Positions 12,401-25,608 of a DNA stretch of 64,000 nt are shown here, one piece after another. The stretch is from Caenorhabditis remanei. Lineage: Eukaryota > Nematoda > Chromadorea > Rhabditida > Rhabditidae. Below the pieces are notes generated by a model. That model was given only the letters and a program-made list of their open reading frames with translations. It was not told the DNA's origin and searched no databases. The DNA lies in assembly GCF_010183535.1 (NCBI RefSeq), contig NC_071333.1, positions 8,368,587 through 8,432,586 of the forward strand. Reading direction: 5' to 3'. How positions within the stretch are numbered: the first letter of the stretch is position 1; every line of letters begins with the position of its first letter. Made by a program: the position numbers and the translations under genes.

Positions 12401-15400
12401 GAGGAGGGACCCTCTCTCTTCAAAATGCGCACAGATGATGGAAGGAAGACGAGGAAATGGAGGATGGAACTGGCGGTGTATTGTGTGAGAATGAGTGATG
12501 CGGGCTATATGAATGATGATCACTCTGAAGGGCCTCTGGAGCCTCTCCACACTCGGCACCGGCTGTTCCAGCGGTCGGGCTGCGACAGATAGATTAACAC
12601 TTGGCAGGCGGCTATCTGATTATGAGAAAGTTGGAAAATAGATAAGCAGCTTATTTGATTGGCATTTTTGAGAGTTCTCAAATCATTTGTTGAGATCTTT
12701 CACTGCGTAGAAAAAGTTTTTACTCGAAAACTCAGAAATCTTCTCGTAGAATTTTCTTCGCGGGATCATATGATGGAACCCATCTTCAAAAATCCTCGTA
12801 GCCCTAACATTCCGTGTTCATTTTATGAACTTTTGCGCTAATTGTCGCATACTTTTATCTATTTCACAAAACGTCACCCATCATTCGAGGTTCACTTAGC
12901 AAGGTCATTTCAATCATCTTTTTTCCGAAAAGTGTCCTCAACCACTTGCCGTTCGGAAAATCCGCCAATAATTGCCGCACAAGAAGGAAAATGAAGTTTT
13001 TACTATCTCAGAACGAGAAAAAAGACTATAAACGTACCTAAGAAACAAGAATAGACACAAAAAGTGATGAACTAAAGAATGTTGTAGTGTAAAATGCGTA
13101 AGCGTTAAAATTTACATGAATAGTAGTTGCTGAATTTGCATACATTTCAAAATAGAGAAGGGGCATTGACTAGGCAGAGGGCAGTTGGTCATGTAGCTAA
13201 ACAACATGCATTTCTAGAAACACAGGCTCATGTTACACAAAAAATAAATTGAAACTATTTTTTAAAGATTGCATCTAATTTTACAGGAATACAAAACGAG
13301 TGACAAATGATTCAATCAAAAACTGGAATACTATTATAGACATTATTTGAACTTGTCATTTCCAGAAAACCTGTCATTCTCAACGCAATTCATATAAGTG
13401 CACCAATTTAATTTTTCTGAATTATGTCTTTCTATAAAAGTAGAACGTTTTAATTCTCAAACTGTATTACTGAATTGAGAAAAAAGCTGTTAGGCAAACG
13501 GTGCAAACCAAAATAATCTCCAGAAACGGAAAACGTCTGTATTTGCATATTTGGCGTTATTGGAGAAAGAAAGGGCGAGCTACCGGGACGAAAAACCGAA
13601 ACTGTCCGAGATGAGCTCTGCGCACTGTGAAATTAAGAGAATTGATCGTAGAGAGAAAGAGAAAAAGTCGGAGAGAAAAGAGAAAAGACAATAGAGAGTC
13701 ACCATCTACCGGGAAAACGATGGAGCTTCTATCAAATAGGGGCATAGAATAAGCGAAACACACCGGACAACACAGAGACCACACAACGGAAAGCATTTGG
13801 GAAGCCCCTCTTTTCTCGTTCACCCTATTCTTCTAATCGAACGAAAAGAGAATGAGAAGGGGGTCCCGGAGCATTGTGTGGTGTCCGAATGCAAAACGAT
13901 TAGATTGAACTCCAATTAATTCTGCTCCGTCAATGTTCTCTTCTTTAGAAGATGAAGAGGGACAACAGACGGACGGGATCAATGAAAACGCCACCCAGAA
14001 GAAGAGCATAATCGAAAACACAAAAAACCACAAAACGAAATGTGATGTCTATTGAAGATTGCGTGTTCGAAAATATATAACTGGTGAAGAGGAAAAAATG
14101 AAAGTAATAGTATTTTTGCTTTTCAAATAACCGAAAACACAGCTGAATTTTTAGTAGCACTAGTTATTTTCAGATCAAAATTAACCAAATTCAAAGCAAA
14201 TGAATAGATTCGAAATTCCCTAGAAGTTCTTGCAAAACGAAAACGGAGCAACCAATAACGAACACCAAATTGCAAAAACAAACATACCTGCTTTGGCTGC
14301 CACGGAAAGTCGAGCTGTCACTGTTCGGCGGTCGAAAAGTGTCAAACGTCGGACGGAACATCTAAAAACAGTGTATTTTGGAAATCCGGAGAGAAGGAGG
14401 GGTTCAGTGAAAATCAAAAGTTTACAAAAAAACTATAACAAACAAAATGTGTTTTTAGTTTTTATAGTGACTACTTTAGTTGACACTTTTTCATTTTTAA
14501 TTTATTTTAAATTTCCGGTTTTAGAGCGAATGAAAATAATGTTAAACGCACTCGCATATTTTTCAGATTTTCAGTGATATTGTAGTCTTTCAATTAGCTT
14601 TTGTTTTAAAGTTATCTTGAAACCTTACCTCCAACTTTAATGGACTCTTGCTCCGTTCTATTTCTTCGGCTAACTTGCTCGAAATCTCCGATTTCGGACT
14701 CGCCACAGGCCGATCGAAGACAGTATCTTCTGCAAAAAAATGAAATTTAAAATAACGTTTGTGGGTCTTAGTTTGGGTTTCAACAGAGCAAAAAGTTTAT
14801 AGAAATTGTATGAGTGAGTAACATTTTGGTTATCAGTGTCTTGAAGCAATAAGGGAAAGAGGAAAAAAAGTTAAAAAGAAAAAAGAAAAAGAAGTGATAG
14901 CATTTAACGACCGTAAAGTATATGTCGGTGCGGTAAGAACTGAAACATACCAGAATGATGAAGTAGTGTTGGTGGAAACCCAACCAGAGATAAAAAAACG
15001 GAAAGGGAAACTAGGAATTGTTAGAATTCTAGAAAATGCAAAAACCATTCGAATGTGTTGGAGATGGAAAACGAAAAATATGATTGGCATGTGAATCATT
15101 AGTCAAATGTTTCGAAACATCTGATATCATTGTTCTACAGTTTGAACTCGTTTTCCATTGAAGCAAAACGGGAAAAATTTCAATTGAACGTATAATCAAA
15201 AAAAAATTTCAAACACATAATACATTTCAAGGAACTAGAAATTTCTCCAAAACGAGAACGCTTTTGTTGGGCTCAGTGGGCTTACTAGAAATAGAAATAG
15301 AAATACGAATATAAACAAAACGGGAATAACAAGATATCAGAAGCTGAAGAACACGGGTAAAGGAAAGTGAATTCAGCCGAAAGCCAAGTTACTTTTTGGG

Positions 15401-18400
15401 AGTTCTTCCCGAATAGTGGCAATTGATGAGTTGGGTTCTAATTTTAACTTCTCTGAGTGCTATGTACTGGTTTTCTACTTTTTTTCTTAACTAGTAGACT
15501 GAATTGGGACGAACACGCGGAGCTACAAGTGAGCACAGACGACCGGTATTATGAGGGCGTAGGAGAAAGAGAAAAGAGAAAAAGAGCAGCACGTAGAGGG
15601 AGGAAATTGGGGTGGCTTCCCCTTCATATTGACAGTATGTGAGAAAGAAGGTAAACGAAATAGCACGCACAACGGTAAGCAGGCCAATTCGACATCAGCT
15701 TACCACACCCAAACGTTAACCCGTCGCTGCTTTCTTTTCCCGCCACAGGTTGCTGCTCTCCCACATAGACTCATTTTTACTCCCCCATGGCTCTTGTCAG
15801 GGAGTTCCTTTCTTTCTCTTTACCTCTTTTTTCCCGCCTTTTTTTTCTTGCGCGATCGTCTCGTTATTTTACGGTTTGTCTTTCTTTTTCGACTCAATGA
15901 TCTTCAAACACACTTGGGTGAAACAGATAATGGAGGAGGAGGAGTAGGGCTGGGAAAAAAAAAGAAAATCGCTAGTTACAACATGCTGAGCTAATAAAAG
16001 AACACAAGTTCCGTTTGTTGCGTTAAATTTATCCAAATCTGGGAACCCTAAAAGTGGTGGAAATTTTTGACACAGTTATGAATAATTAATTATCCGAGAT
16101 TCTTAAATAAGGCATTTATTGAATAGGTTGCACTGTATCATCTCGGAAAGTCTGAAAAAATATAATTTATTTTTTCAATGGGTATTAGTCACTGATGGTT
16201 ACAGCGATCTCAATTCTTTTCACAAATTTCTAATATTATTCGAAACCTAAACACCAACGTTGTCCGGCATATTTATGGCAATTCACATGAATCCTCAACC
16301 CGGCATGGTGTCTTTTTCGGCAAAAAGAACAAAAGAGAAATTGACCACAAGTACAAGTAGCAATGAGTTGACCGGATGGCAAGTGACGCATCGTATGGTG
16401 TAGAAGGGCTTGGGAAAAGTGGTGTATTGCGAAACAAAGTTGTGTAGTACGCGGGTGGTCTACTACGACTGAATAGCATGACAAAATAGGGTCCACAGGA
16501 AAGGCAGCAAGAATGAGGAGTGAGGGCTGTGTTCGAGCTTTTCAAAAGTTCCTCAAGAATGAAAAGAGCTCATAGTGGTCAATCTGAATGCAGCTATGGC
16601 AGGAGCTAAAAACATAACTGATTCAACCAAAACGGTCCAGACGTTTTTCCCAAATAGCAGAAAACCTAGATATAAGAAAAGTACTATACCAAAGTCTCCA
16701 ATTCCATAAAAGCTTTCTGACTTCTTTCATTAGTACCAATTCGGTCGAAATCTAATTGTAAACCCCACTGCCTATCGAATTACATTGGGCACTGAAGAAA
16801 TAGACGGAGAAGCATCCTGACTAATCCAAAGAAACAGAGTTCCACAATGCGTACTACTACTTTTTCAAAAATAAAACAAAACAACAATACTCTGACTCAC
16901 AGATGAAATCAAGAAAAAAACCAGAGGAGGAAGAAGAAATGGAGAAAGAATAGGCAAAAAACTGAAGAAAAAAGGAAAAATAGAGAGTCAGCATTACTTG
17001 ACCCAAGTACTTTCTATAAGTAGCTTATTATACAGCCCATGAGTATGGAAAAAAGGAAAACGAAGGGGAGGTATATGATGTGACTAGATTCATTCTACTG
17101 GCAAAAATGTCACATTTCTGATGCTACAAGATTCTAGGACAAAAAATATGTACATGGACTTTCGAAATTTTTCAATTTTTTTTAAAACCTCACATCCTGA
17201 AGTAGAACAAAGTGTGTTAGCAATTTCCGCACAATATATACATGTATGATCCATTTTGTGAAAAGAAAATTGTAAAAACCAGGAATGAATATTCTGTCCG
17301 TTCAGACCGGCCTCTTCTCCTCTTGTCGCACCAAATCCATCATAAAAATTGAGAGAATAGAACGTCGGAGGGAGTCCTGTGTCCCATATCCCACATCTGA
17401 AGAGAAGTGTGCAAGAACACATTTTCTAATTGGAAGAAAAGCACGTTTCGTAGTACTACAACTACTGCTGGTGCAGCTGCTTTAGTGACCCCGATTGGTC
17501 AAGAAAGGGAAAAATGACAAATCTAGTTTTATGAAGTATGTGAATTGGATGAGAATACGGATTGTCAAAGCGGGGGTCGAGCATTTATAACTGCGAATAT
17601 GGCATTGAAACCTATTGAATTGGAATAACAAGTTGGAAGCGAATAGGTTTTTGGAATCGGACGGGAGGGGCGGCAAAGCGGGAAAAGGAGACATCAAAAC
17701 TGGATTCTCTATCTTTTTCCTAAATATGACTTATGCTAAACCTTTTAGAAATGATTCAATGAATATTGAAGATCTTATTTTTAAAAAAACCGTGATCCAA
17801 TTATTCTAGATGAGTAAAAAAGATACAATGATTGAGTATCTACCATATTTGGATCACAGATGTGATGTCCTCTTCGGAAACTAGGGACCGAGAAAAGATG
17901 GATAGGATGAGGAGATGTGACCTCTTGCCCGGTCTGCGTCCCTTCCTCTCCTCATGCTCTCTTCCAATCCACCATACCAGCTATTACTATGTCTTCTGTC
18001 GTTTTCTTCCCCGTCTCTCCTACTTGTGACTTTAGAAGAGGCTCTCTCGCTCATCTTCCTTTACCCCCTCCAGCCTATATCTACATTGAACGGGAATACG
18101 AGAGAAACCGAACGGGTGGAGGAATAGAGAAACTAACCGCGTAAAGCATTAGGATGGTTCTGAATCTGTCATCTACACTCCTTCTATTGTGAACCGTCAC
18201 ATTTGAATGTGTCATGACAAATGATCAAAAAATAGTGTGGGTTATTGAGAGATTTGGGAAACTGTTTGGAGTCTTCGATCCTAACTTTGGGAATTTAGGA
18301 ATCATTTGTTTTTTCTTCATATTTAGAAATATTACGTTAGGACAAAAAATACTATGGTATATCATAATTTTTGGTTTCTCAAGTCGTCTAGAGGGTTTTC

Positions 18401-18659
18401 CCCATGGGACAAAAACAAGAAAAATTGTTTTTTGTCCCATTTTTCAAACTTGCTATTTGCATATGATAACAAAAATGAATTGTACAAACTTTCTGCTCTG
18501 TTTCTGACATTAAAAAAAAGATTTACCGCAAGTGAAGAGTTCATTGTCGTTGATTTCTTTTTCGGTGCTATGTGAGTGACCCCTGCAATTAATCCAATAA
18601 TTTATTTGTTCTGCTCTGGTTTTCCATATTTTTCAAATGTTCTTGAAAAAAACTCACAT
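6481..18659 (-). CDS. abl-1: ABL non-receptor tyrosine kinase, long myristoylated isoform
   Basis: Coding exons, 5' to 3' on the minus strand: 18659-18658 (AT of the split ATG), 18582-18527, 14729-14629, 14361-14288, 11342-11183, 11018-10692, 10588-10245, 10139-10044, 9996-9556, 9507-8930, 8878-8651, 8603-8353, 8286-7785, 7471-7317, 6902-6799, 6750-6667 and 6619-6481. All phases join without frameshift, giving 1213 residues; I recall about 1224 for C. elegans ABL-1. The N-terminus is MGHSHS, with Gly2 and Ser6 fitting N-myristoylation. Domains: SH3 about 108-178 (ALYDF to WVPSNFI); SH2 from 184 (WYHG, FLVRES at 206-211); kinase about 300-560 with glycine loop GGGQYGDV at 308, catalytic Lys330, helix-C Glu345, gatekeeper Thr374, HRDLAARN with Asp422, DFG Asp440 and activation-loop Tyr452. 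A long Ser/Lys-rich disordered tail follows. The last 110 or so residues match the F-actin-binding domain. In worms ABL-1 acts in engulfment, apoptosis control and cell migration. Family and exon structure are secure. Confidence 0.93.
12115..12332 (-). CDS. abl-1: Alternative first coding exon of abl-1 (non-myristoylated N-terminus)
   Basis: This minus-strand ORF starts at ATG (12332-12330) and encodes 72 codons plus two bases, ending at a GTAAGT donor (12114-12109). Its phase 2 end matches the exon at 11342, which begins with the single base needed to complete a codon. The shared reading continues as EDLVACSS into the SH3 domain. The encoded N-terminus is strongly basic near residues 8-27 (repeated Arg and Lys) and lacks Gly at position 2, so it cannot be myristoylated. 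It lies inside the 3 kb intron that follows the exon at 14361-14288, which implies an internal promoter. The arrangement parallels mammalian ABL1 1a and 1b. It remains an inference from splice signals and phase. Confidence 0.6.
14730..18526 (-). other. abl-1: abl-1 intron of about 3.8 kb
   Basis: This large intron separates the myristoylation exon from the exon encoding the [14 protein letters not shown] segment. It contains purine/pyrimidine-rich stretches but no exon-like ORF that I can support on either strand. Confidence 0.6.
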
Positions 18660-18726
18660 TTTTCTTGAAGCCCTACATGGGAGATTATGTAGTTGAGAGC
18701 GAAGTTTTATGATGACAACTTCAAAA
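18658..18726 (-). other. abl-1: abl-1 5' untranslated exon ending in the AT of the start codon
   Basis: An acceptor TATTTTCAG (minus strand, ending at 18727) precedes this 69 bp stretch, which ends GAAAAAT before a GTGAGT donor at 18657-18652. The next exon starts at 18582 with G GGT CAC, after ATTGCAG. Joining them creates AAAATGGGT, a good start context. The acceptor upstream could be a spliced-leader site. Confidence 0.65.
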
Positions 18727-20632
18727 CTGAAAATAAGAGATGTTTTGGGCAAAGAATGCAAAAACCCCCGGTGTAAAAAGAAGAAAGGTGAAAGAGAGAC
18801 GATTGGTGTGAAGGAATGTTAAGAGTGCCCTCTTCTCCCTCATAACCTGGTCAGTTGGCCGGCGGAGCGCGATTGCTTTGTTGTCATTCGGACTACTTAA
18901 TTCCGCACGCCGCAACACCCCCACCGCTCCGGCTAGTCCTATCCAAACAACTACAAAAGTTTTGACGATAAAGAGGAGAGAGTTGATTGCGGTAACTGTC
19001 AGAAACGGAAGGAGAAAGTAAATGTGGTTCTGTGTATTTGTGTTGCGACGGAATCAATCAGGATAGGAAGTGAGTGTAGAAATCGTAACAAAACAAAACG
19101 AAAATGTCAATTTAAATATGCTTTATCGATTCTTTTCTTTGATTTGGTGACAAAAATATGCTATTGTTGGCACAAGAGTTATCGGGAAGGATTATACTGA
19201 TAGGAGAGCGTGAAAAAAGAGAAAAGAAAAAGGGAGAACGCCAAAACGTAAAAGCAATCTAAACTTGTTGTCTTGTCTCCTTTTTTGTAAAATATGTTTT
19301 ATACAAATCTGCGATACGAAATTCGTATCGGTTGGAAGTACGAGGGTAAAGTGTGAATTGAAACAAAAAAGTGATCACAATGCCCGAGGGCGGGTGAGAG
19401 GCACTCACAAAACCCCCCATTCCATCTCATAAAATTTGAGGAAAGGAATGGATATGGGAACGCGTCCGCATTTTGAAGGGTTCAAATAAACCTTGTTTTG
19501 TAAATTGACAACGTTGAATTTGGAGAACAACGAGTTGCCATTGCAGTAAGTACATTTTTTCATCTGAAGTGTAACTGTTCGGAAGAAAAATACTTTAAGT
19601 ATGCCGGATGTGGTTTAAGTTCAAATGAACATACTATTGAGTTTGTTTCCATTCAACTTTTTATGCATCTACAAGAAAGAAAAAGTTGGCAGAGAGAGAG
19701 ATTTGTTCAAAGATAAGCTTTTTATGCCCCGCAAAAAGATATCCATTGCAACCTCAAATGTAGAAGCTAGCCTTCTTCACAGAAGAAAAATATCAAGGAA
19801 TAGTTAATCAGAGGTTAACTTGTAAAATTTTCAAAAACTTTCATTTTGTGATCACTGGACGATCCGGACACCTTCATTGTCACGCGGTTGAATCTAATGA
19901 ATAAATGGTGAGATTTCTCCGTTGGGGTAAAAACTGGGACCAAGTTTCAATGTAACCAGAGTCTTTTTTTACGGACAATACATAGTTCAATGAACAAAAA
20001 CTCTCATCATGTTTTTTTTCTCATTGTCAACAAGTTTTCAACACGTGGTCAAATTCAATACTAACATTTTCAATGTATTGAAATATTCCGAAAACTAGAA
20101 AACGAAAGAAAAACAAAAAGAGTTGAGAGTTAAATTGTCGAGACACACGCTTCTCTCATCTCAAAAACATCAAGGGTTTATGTGACTCTTGAAATTCACG
20201 CGAAAACGTAAAATTGAAACAGAAAATAGAAACAACTGGATAGAGAAGGGGGAGGAACAAACAAGTGAAAGGAATGGAACGAACAAAGTGAAAAAAAGTT
20301 GGTTGGTAGTTGAAGAGGATAACATCCCGGCCACACGAACAGAATTGAAGACGAAAAAGAGAGGAAGAACACAACAAGATTGTGGAATAGGGAATTGTTC
20401 ATTTTCCCTTTTTCCCTCTTTCGCCCTTAGATGAAGCAGCTATGTATAGTGAAAAGATGGGCAACAAGTCGGGATGATGTGTTCTTTAATGGGTTTATCG
20501 TTCGGTTCAATAAGTTTTGATTATGTGTATCTTCTTTGAAATTTATAATGGAAAATTGCATTAGAATTATCGAAAAGTTTCATTCTTATATATTATAAAC
20601 TCGTTTCAATGTTCAATTCATAATTAATAAAT
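18727..20632. other. Intergenic region between the acyltransferase gene and abl-1
   Basis: About 1.9 kb separates two genes on the same strand. That is too far for a typical worm operon spacing (about 100 bp), so separate promoters are likely. I see no further gene in it. Confidence 0.5.
18820..18960 (-). promoter_or_regulatory. Putative abl-1 distal promoter region
   Basis: A locally GC-rich patch with several CpG and GCCGG-type words lies just upstream of the first abl-1 exon on the minus strand, within AT-rich flanks. Position and base composition alone suggest a promoter. I see no defined factor site. Confidence 0.3.
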
Positions 20633-22535
20633 TTAAAAAATCAATTGTAAATTTTCAACTTCAGGTCCATTCATGTACTTATGACACTGGGATTCCAACA
20701 CCTTCTCGAATTCATCGGCGCTCAAACTACTACTGCTTATCTCGGAAACAGAACTGGAGCTTCGCCTCATGGCTGCCTCGTTTTGACTCTTGATAGCTTC
20801 CTTCATTTTATTTCTCTCTTCCTGTCTGTAATAGGCATTTCCTTCTGTTTATCTTTATTTTTGACAAGGTCTCACTCACTTATACCATAGATTTCCGCCG
20901 TGATCACATGATGAGATTCCGGCAGCTCGTGCGATAATTTGCTGAATTCTTCCAGCAAACATCGTGTTGTTTTCTGATTCTCTACGAGTTTCCATTGCTG
21001 AAAAATATTCATTCATAATTTTAAAAACGGATTCGAAGATTGAAAAACTTACGAAGATACTGAATATCATACACAACTGCCCAGTTGAGCATAGTTCTGA
21101 CCAAATATTGGAAGAATTCGTCTTCATACCAAAATCCATCACCGTATTCTGGAATTTGTCTGAAACGAAGAAGGATTTACTGAGAATCAATTATAACAAT
21201 TTGTTCTTCTTTCGAGTAATTTTAATCTCGCTTTTTTTGAAGGCTGTCATAAGCACTCACTTGATTGCTACTGGATAAATGTTAACATTTTCTTCAAAAA
21301 TAGCTTTTCTGAACTGCAACACTTTGCTGTTGTTAGAACAGTATCCTTCTGGGAACAACAATACTGGACCCTCTCTTCTCGCTATCTTCATAACTTCAGC
21401 CAAGAATCCTTGTCTCTCATTACTGCATTTTCTTTCCAACCAGAGGGCTGGACAAAGCTTTTCAACCAAATGTTCGATGACTCCTGAATAAACAAAACGT
21501 TTGAAGTTTAAACTCTGACACATCTGGTACCAATAATTCCTTTGTGTTTTTGACCAGTAACAACATATCCGTAAGAGCTTCCGTGTGGAGTTCCAGCAAA
21601 TAAGATTTGAATGTCGTTTGGGGTTAAATGATTGGAGACTGCAACTCCGGGTTTTTTGGGTCTGTTTTGAGGGTTTCTGTAGTTGGCAACAAGTCCCATG
21701 CTGCTGCAGAATAGTCGGCAATAGACAATCGCAACCCAGGTTTTCTCATGATCAGATAGTGTCTGCAAGATTAGGGAATATGATATGTTTCATTTTTGTT
21801 TGTTGGCACACAATTAGCATGCTGCTCTAATTTTTGTTATAAAAATTAAATTACTTACTCTGAATGCAGTCTGTAATCCCGCAAGGGCGACAAAGACAAA
21901 TGACGTCAACAGAAGACCGATTCTCACGGGCATCAAAAAGAATGCTCTGGAAAAACCAATATAATGTTTTCTTCATGAAAATGTTATCCAAACCATCTTG
22001 ATTGAATTCTCACCTGAAAAACAAGCCGACGAAGAAAATTGTCTTTTCAGTTGCATTCCAATCTTTCTCTGGCATTAGCCCCAATAAAGTAGGTCTTATG
22101 GTGGGAGCTGTACCAAAACAAGGGGCTAAGTCATTCTGAAATCACTGTTGTACAAGTGGAAATCCCTTCCTAGACAAACGTCAATTATCCTTTTGACTTG
22201 TTCCTCAGCAATTTCATCTGCACTTTTATCATCCTGAAACAGAAAAGCGTCAGTTGGTTTGATTCGACCCATCAAAAGGTTAGCTCCACTTACTTCTTGT
22301 TCATCATTGTTTTCATCGGCTTCTTTGTTTTTGTGTCTTTCATCCGGGAAGTATTCTTGAATCCGAGAAATTAGGTGAAGATACCAATGTGGAAGTACGC
22401 CCCAGCTGATAACACATTTGATTAGACAGAACGACTGTCGGCGACAAACCTTAGACCAAAGAAAATTAAAAAGACGGTTGAAAAGTAGGCCATGGTTATG
22501 ACACTGCCATATAGATAAAGTATTGTGGATATCAT
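20633..22535 (-). CDS. Membrane glycerol-3-phosphate/lysophosphatidate acyltransferase, GPAT3/4 type
   Basis: Ten coding exons on the minus strand: 22535-22450, 22405-22294, 22233-22180, 22135-22014, 21946-21859, 21762-21531, 21483-21261, 21159-21053, 20997-20880 and 20825-20633. They join in frame to 444 residues, close to the 434-456 of vertebrate GPAT3 and GPAT4. Hydrophobic segments lie at residues 1-28 and about 125-160. The acyltransferase motif I is NHLTPND (H-x4-D). Motif III is FPEGYCSNNS, followed by the family's YPVAIK. The C-terminus has YLPMETRRE and DHGGNLW, matching YLPPMTREE and WDGGLKR of the vertebrate enzymes. The predicted role is sn-1 acylation of glycerol-3-phosphate (or LPA) at the ER for triacylglycerol and phospholipid synthesis. 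The start ATG lies two bases after a TTGCAG acceptor, probably a spliced-leader site. The frame stays open upstream to an ATG at 22679, so a 48-residue extension is possible. The C. elegans counterpart is probably acl-4 or acl-5; I cannot tell which. Confidence 0.88.
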
Positions 22536-22679
22536 TTCTGCAATGAAAACCGTTAGATAAAAAAGTGAGGTTGAATCGATATTGAATCGAAGGTTTCTAA
22601 GAAATATTGAGAATGGAGAAATGAGAAAAAGATGAAAAATGTCTGTCAAGAGGAGAATAGGAGGGCTCACATCAGGCAA

Positions 22680-25608
22680 AAAGTTTGTTTAACCAGACAC
22701 ACAGTCAAAAGGAAATCAAGAATGCTGACTGGACTGTTGACCCAATCTAACACAGACCACAAGTTGTTCAAATGGTTCAGAGAATGAAGAAAACATTTCA
22801 GTATTGGGAAAGACAGTCAATTTATTAAAAATTAATAGATAGACCAAAGATTTTTCGGGGAAAAGGCGGAACATGAAGAAGTAACACAAACGTTTATCTC
22901 ATGTCGATGATCATTTGACAGGTAGTCTATCAATGATGATTGATAACTAAGGGTACCTATTTTTAATCGAGAGATTAAAACATGAAAACAATAGAATGAC
23001 CAAAAGAGAGGCAACTGAGTTGCATGATAGAATGTACAATGTCTTTGACAAAAGCAATAAAAAACGTGGTTGACCGGTTGTTGGAAGGTTTCGAGATAGA
23101 GAGAAAAGGGGAGAGATTTGGTCCGTCCGCATGCACCCGTGGTACCAAGGGCTGACCTGCGGCTCATTACACTCAACGAAAATTGAGGAGGTAGATAGGG
23201 TCATCTGCGATAGTGTGTGCTGGTCTCTTTCCAAGACAAATGGAAAAAGACGAATAAAAGAGAGAAGAAGAGGCGAAGGAAGCAAGACGAACGTTTCATG
23301 AGTTTGCATTTGGCAACATTATGGACGACAGAGAATGTCTAAAAAGAGACAAAAAGCATGCTGTGACTAGCCTCAAGGCTACTAAATCCTTGACGCGGAA
23401 GTATGGAGATTTTTCCACTTCTCATTATGAAAGCGTTTTTAATATCAAATGTTTTTGATAAAAATAATGAAAACAGGACACAACTCACAGTCTTGACTTG
23501 ACAAAATATTCAAAACAGTAGCAGATTGACTTGAAGTGTATAATTGAAGATTAAAACTAAATAAAATCAAGTGTGAATGAAAGAACAAAAATAGAATGCC
23601 TTATATACAAACGAATCAAATGAAAACTAATTTGATATTTACAAACATCACAGATGGACAAAAAGCGGGTTATACTTGTTATCTGAGTAGACAATCTGAC
23701 CTGAGATAGAAGATCCACGGAGATGAGTCACTTGATTGACCTTAAATGATGTCAATGACTTGATTTCAGAATTTCAAAATACAATTTGACACACGTGATT
23801 ACTGCTCTTAATTCTGCTAGGGTACAAAGTGTATGGCTGAAAGAGGGTTAACTGTTTTTTTTTCAATAAAGAACATTTTTTGAAATTCTTTGTTGGGATT
23901 ATATAAAATAAAGATTACATTTTAGAGAAACCAAATGTTGGCATTCTTAATCAAGACTGAAAAAGTGAATTCGAAGACAACTGAAGAATCAAATGGCCAT
24001 GACCTTCGTACATATAAAATTTTGAATTAAAAGAAAAGCCGCGTGGACTGGTCATAAAATGTTATGTAAATTCTTGATAGCAGACTGTTATCAATCCAAG
24101 AAAACCCGAGGCGCGAAGTGTAAGCTATCAAAATTTTATAAGGGTTAAAGTTTCTCAATTCAATGCACAACTGATACTGATTAGAGAACAAATTTCGATA
24201 AGTAGAGGTGGGAAAAATAGTTAGAAGATTCGAAAGTCAATCTTGAGGTGTTTTTTCTCCTATAACCGAACGTTTTCTAAGGAGGAGTGAAAAGGACAAA
24301 CAAGCATTTGATCTTCAAGTGATCAGCTACAGTGAGTCATTTAGAAAACAATAAATATATGTCAAGACATGAAGTTTTTCTATCGATAAGTAGAAAAACA
24401 TCCAGAAATAGGGAAAACTTTTTTAAACTACAGCGAGTACAAAACTCCTGTTATCAAGCATTGAACGAACACGAGTTCAAAATTTGAATTTGTCATTTTC
24501 CCGAAGTGTAAATGTAATCTTTGATTATTTGAAGAGTCACAAAACGGAGTTTCTAATAGAATCAGGTGTTTCAAGTGTTTGTTTTCTTCATTGTTTTCTT
24601 TTCTGTTTTCAAAACAACAGTGCTGTTGTCAGTTGCCTCATTTTCAGAGAGTATGATTCTGAATGCACGTGAAAGGCAACATTCCAGTTTAACTATGACG
24701 TTCGAAAATAACTTGTGGAAGATAATGTCCCATAAAATGGTGATTGAGGAATGAAACTTGAACAGATGTTGAGTGAATTCAAAGGGGAAATATTTTGAAT
24801 ACAATCTAACACAGAATCTCAGAAAACATACAGAGAACAACTTTCTGAGAAGAGACCTTAGATGGATGAAAACTGAATATCCTATGAACATTATTTATAC
24901 AGCTGACCTGAAAAATTGTATAAGACACTATGACTTTTGAAATAAAAACTGTAGCAACAATACAAATTTGAGGCAATCATTAGAACTAATTTGGTGGAAC
25001 TGAAATACACAACATACCCTGTAAACAAATTGAAGTACAAACAAAAAACAACCAACTCACTTTTTATCAGTCGCTTTTTTTATAAATGGGAAGAATTCGA
25101 ACAATAATTATTATTCGAAAAAAAGTTTGATAATGATATGAGTGGAGCTTTCTGGTGAAGACAAACCGTGCGATGTAATTGACAGTTTGCAATGTTTATC
25201 GCGAAACATGAAACGGGTGAAAAAAAGAACAAAATCTAACTTTTAGTTGTCTGTAATCAATCTTCTGTTTCCGTCCGTCAGGTCTTAGACAAAGAATAAC
25301 TAATCGAGAAAAGAAGAAATAGAGACGATTGCAATTTTTATAACCTTCTCTATTTTCTCATCCCATACACAAAGTAATGTATTTTTAAGGGTACATGCAT
25401 ATAACTGATTGGAGTATTTCATTAGACACAACACCATATTGACTTTGATTAAAAAATATAATACGAGCACAAAATGTCAACTTGTCAAACCAATCTAGGA
25501 ATTGAAAAAGACTCGGTCCAGAGAACTACATAAAGTCGCCTAGCAACATTTTCCAATTCTTCGTTTTTCGTTTGTTTCTGGTAGCCTTCAATCCTCGAGT
25601 GCAGCTTT
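22680..25608. other. Non-coding upstream region of the acyltransferase gene
   Basis: I see nothing gene-like in this stretch. The ORFs here are short, overlap on both strands and lack splice sites. Part of it presumably holds the acyltransferase promoter; a slightly GC-richer patch lies near 23100-23170. Confidence 0.4.
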
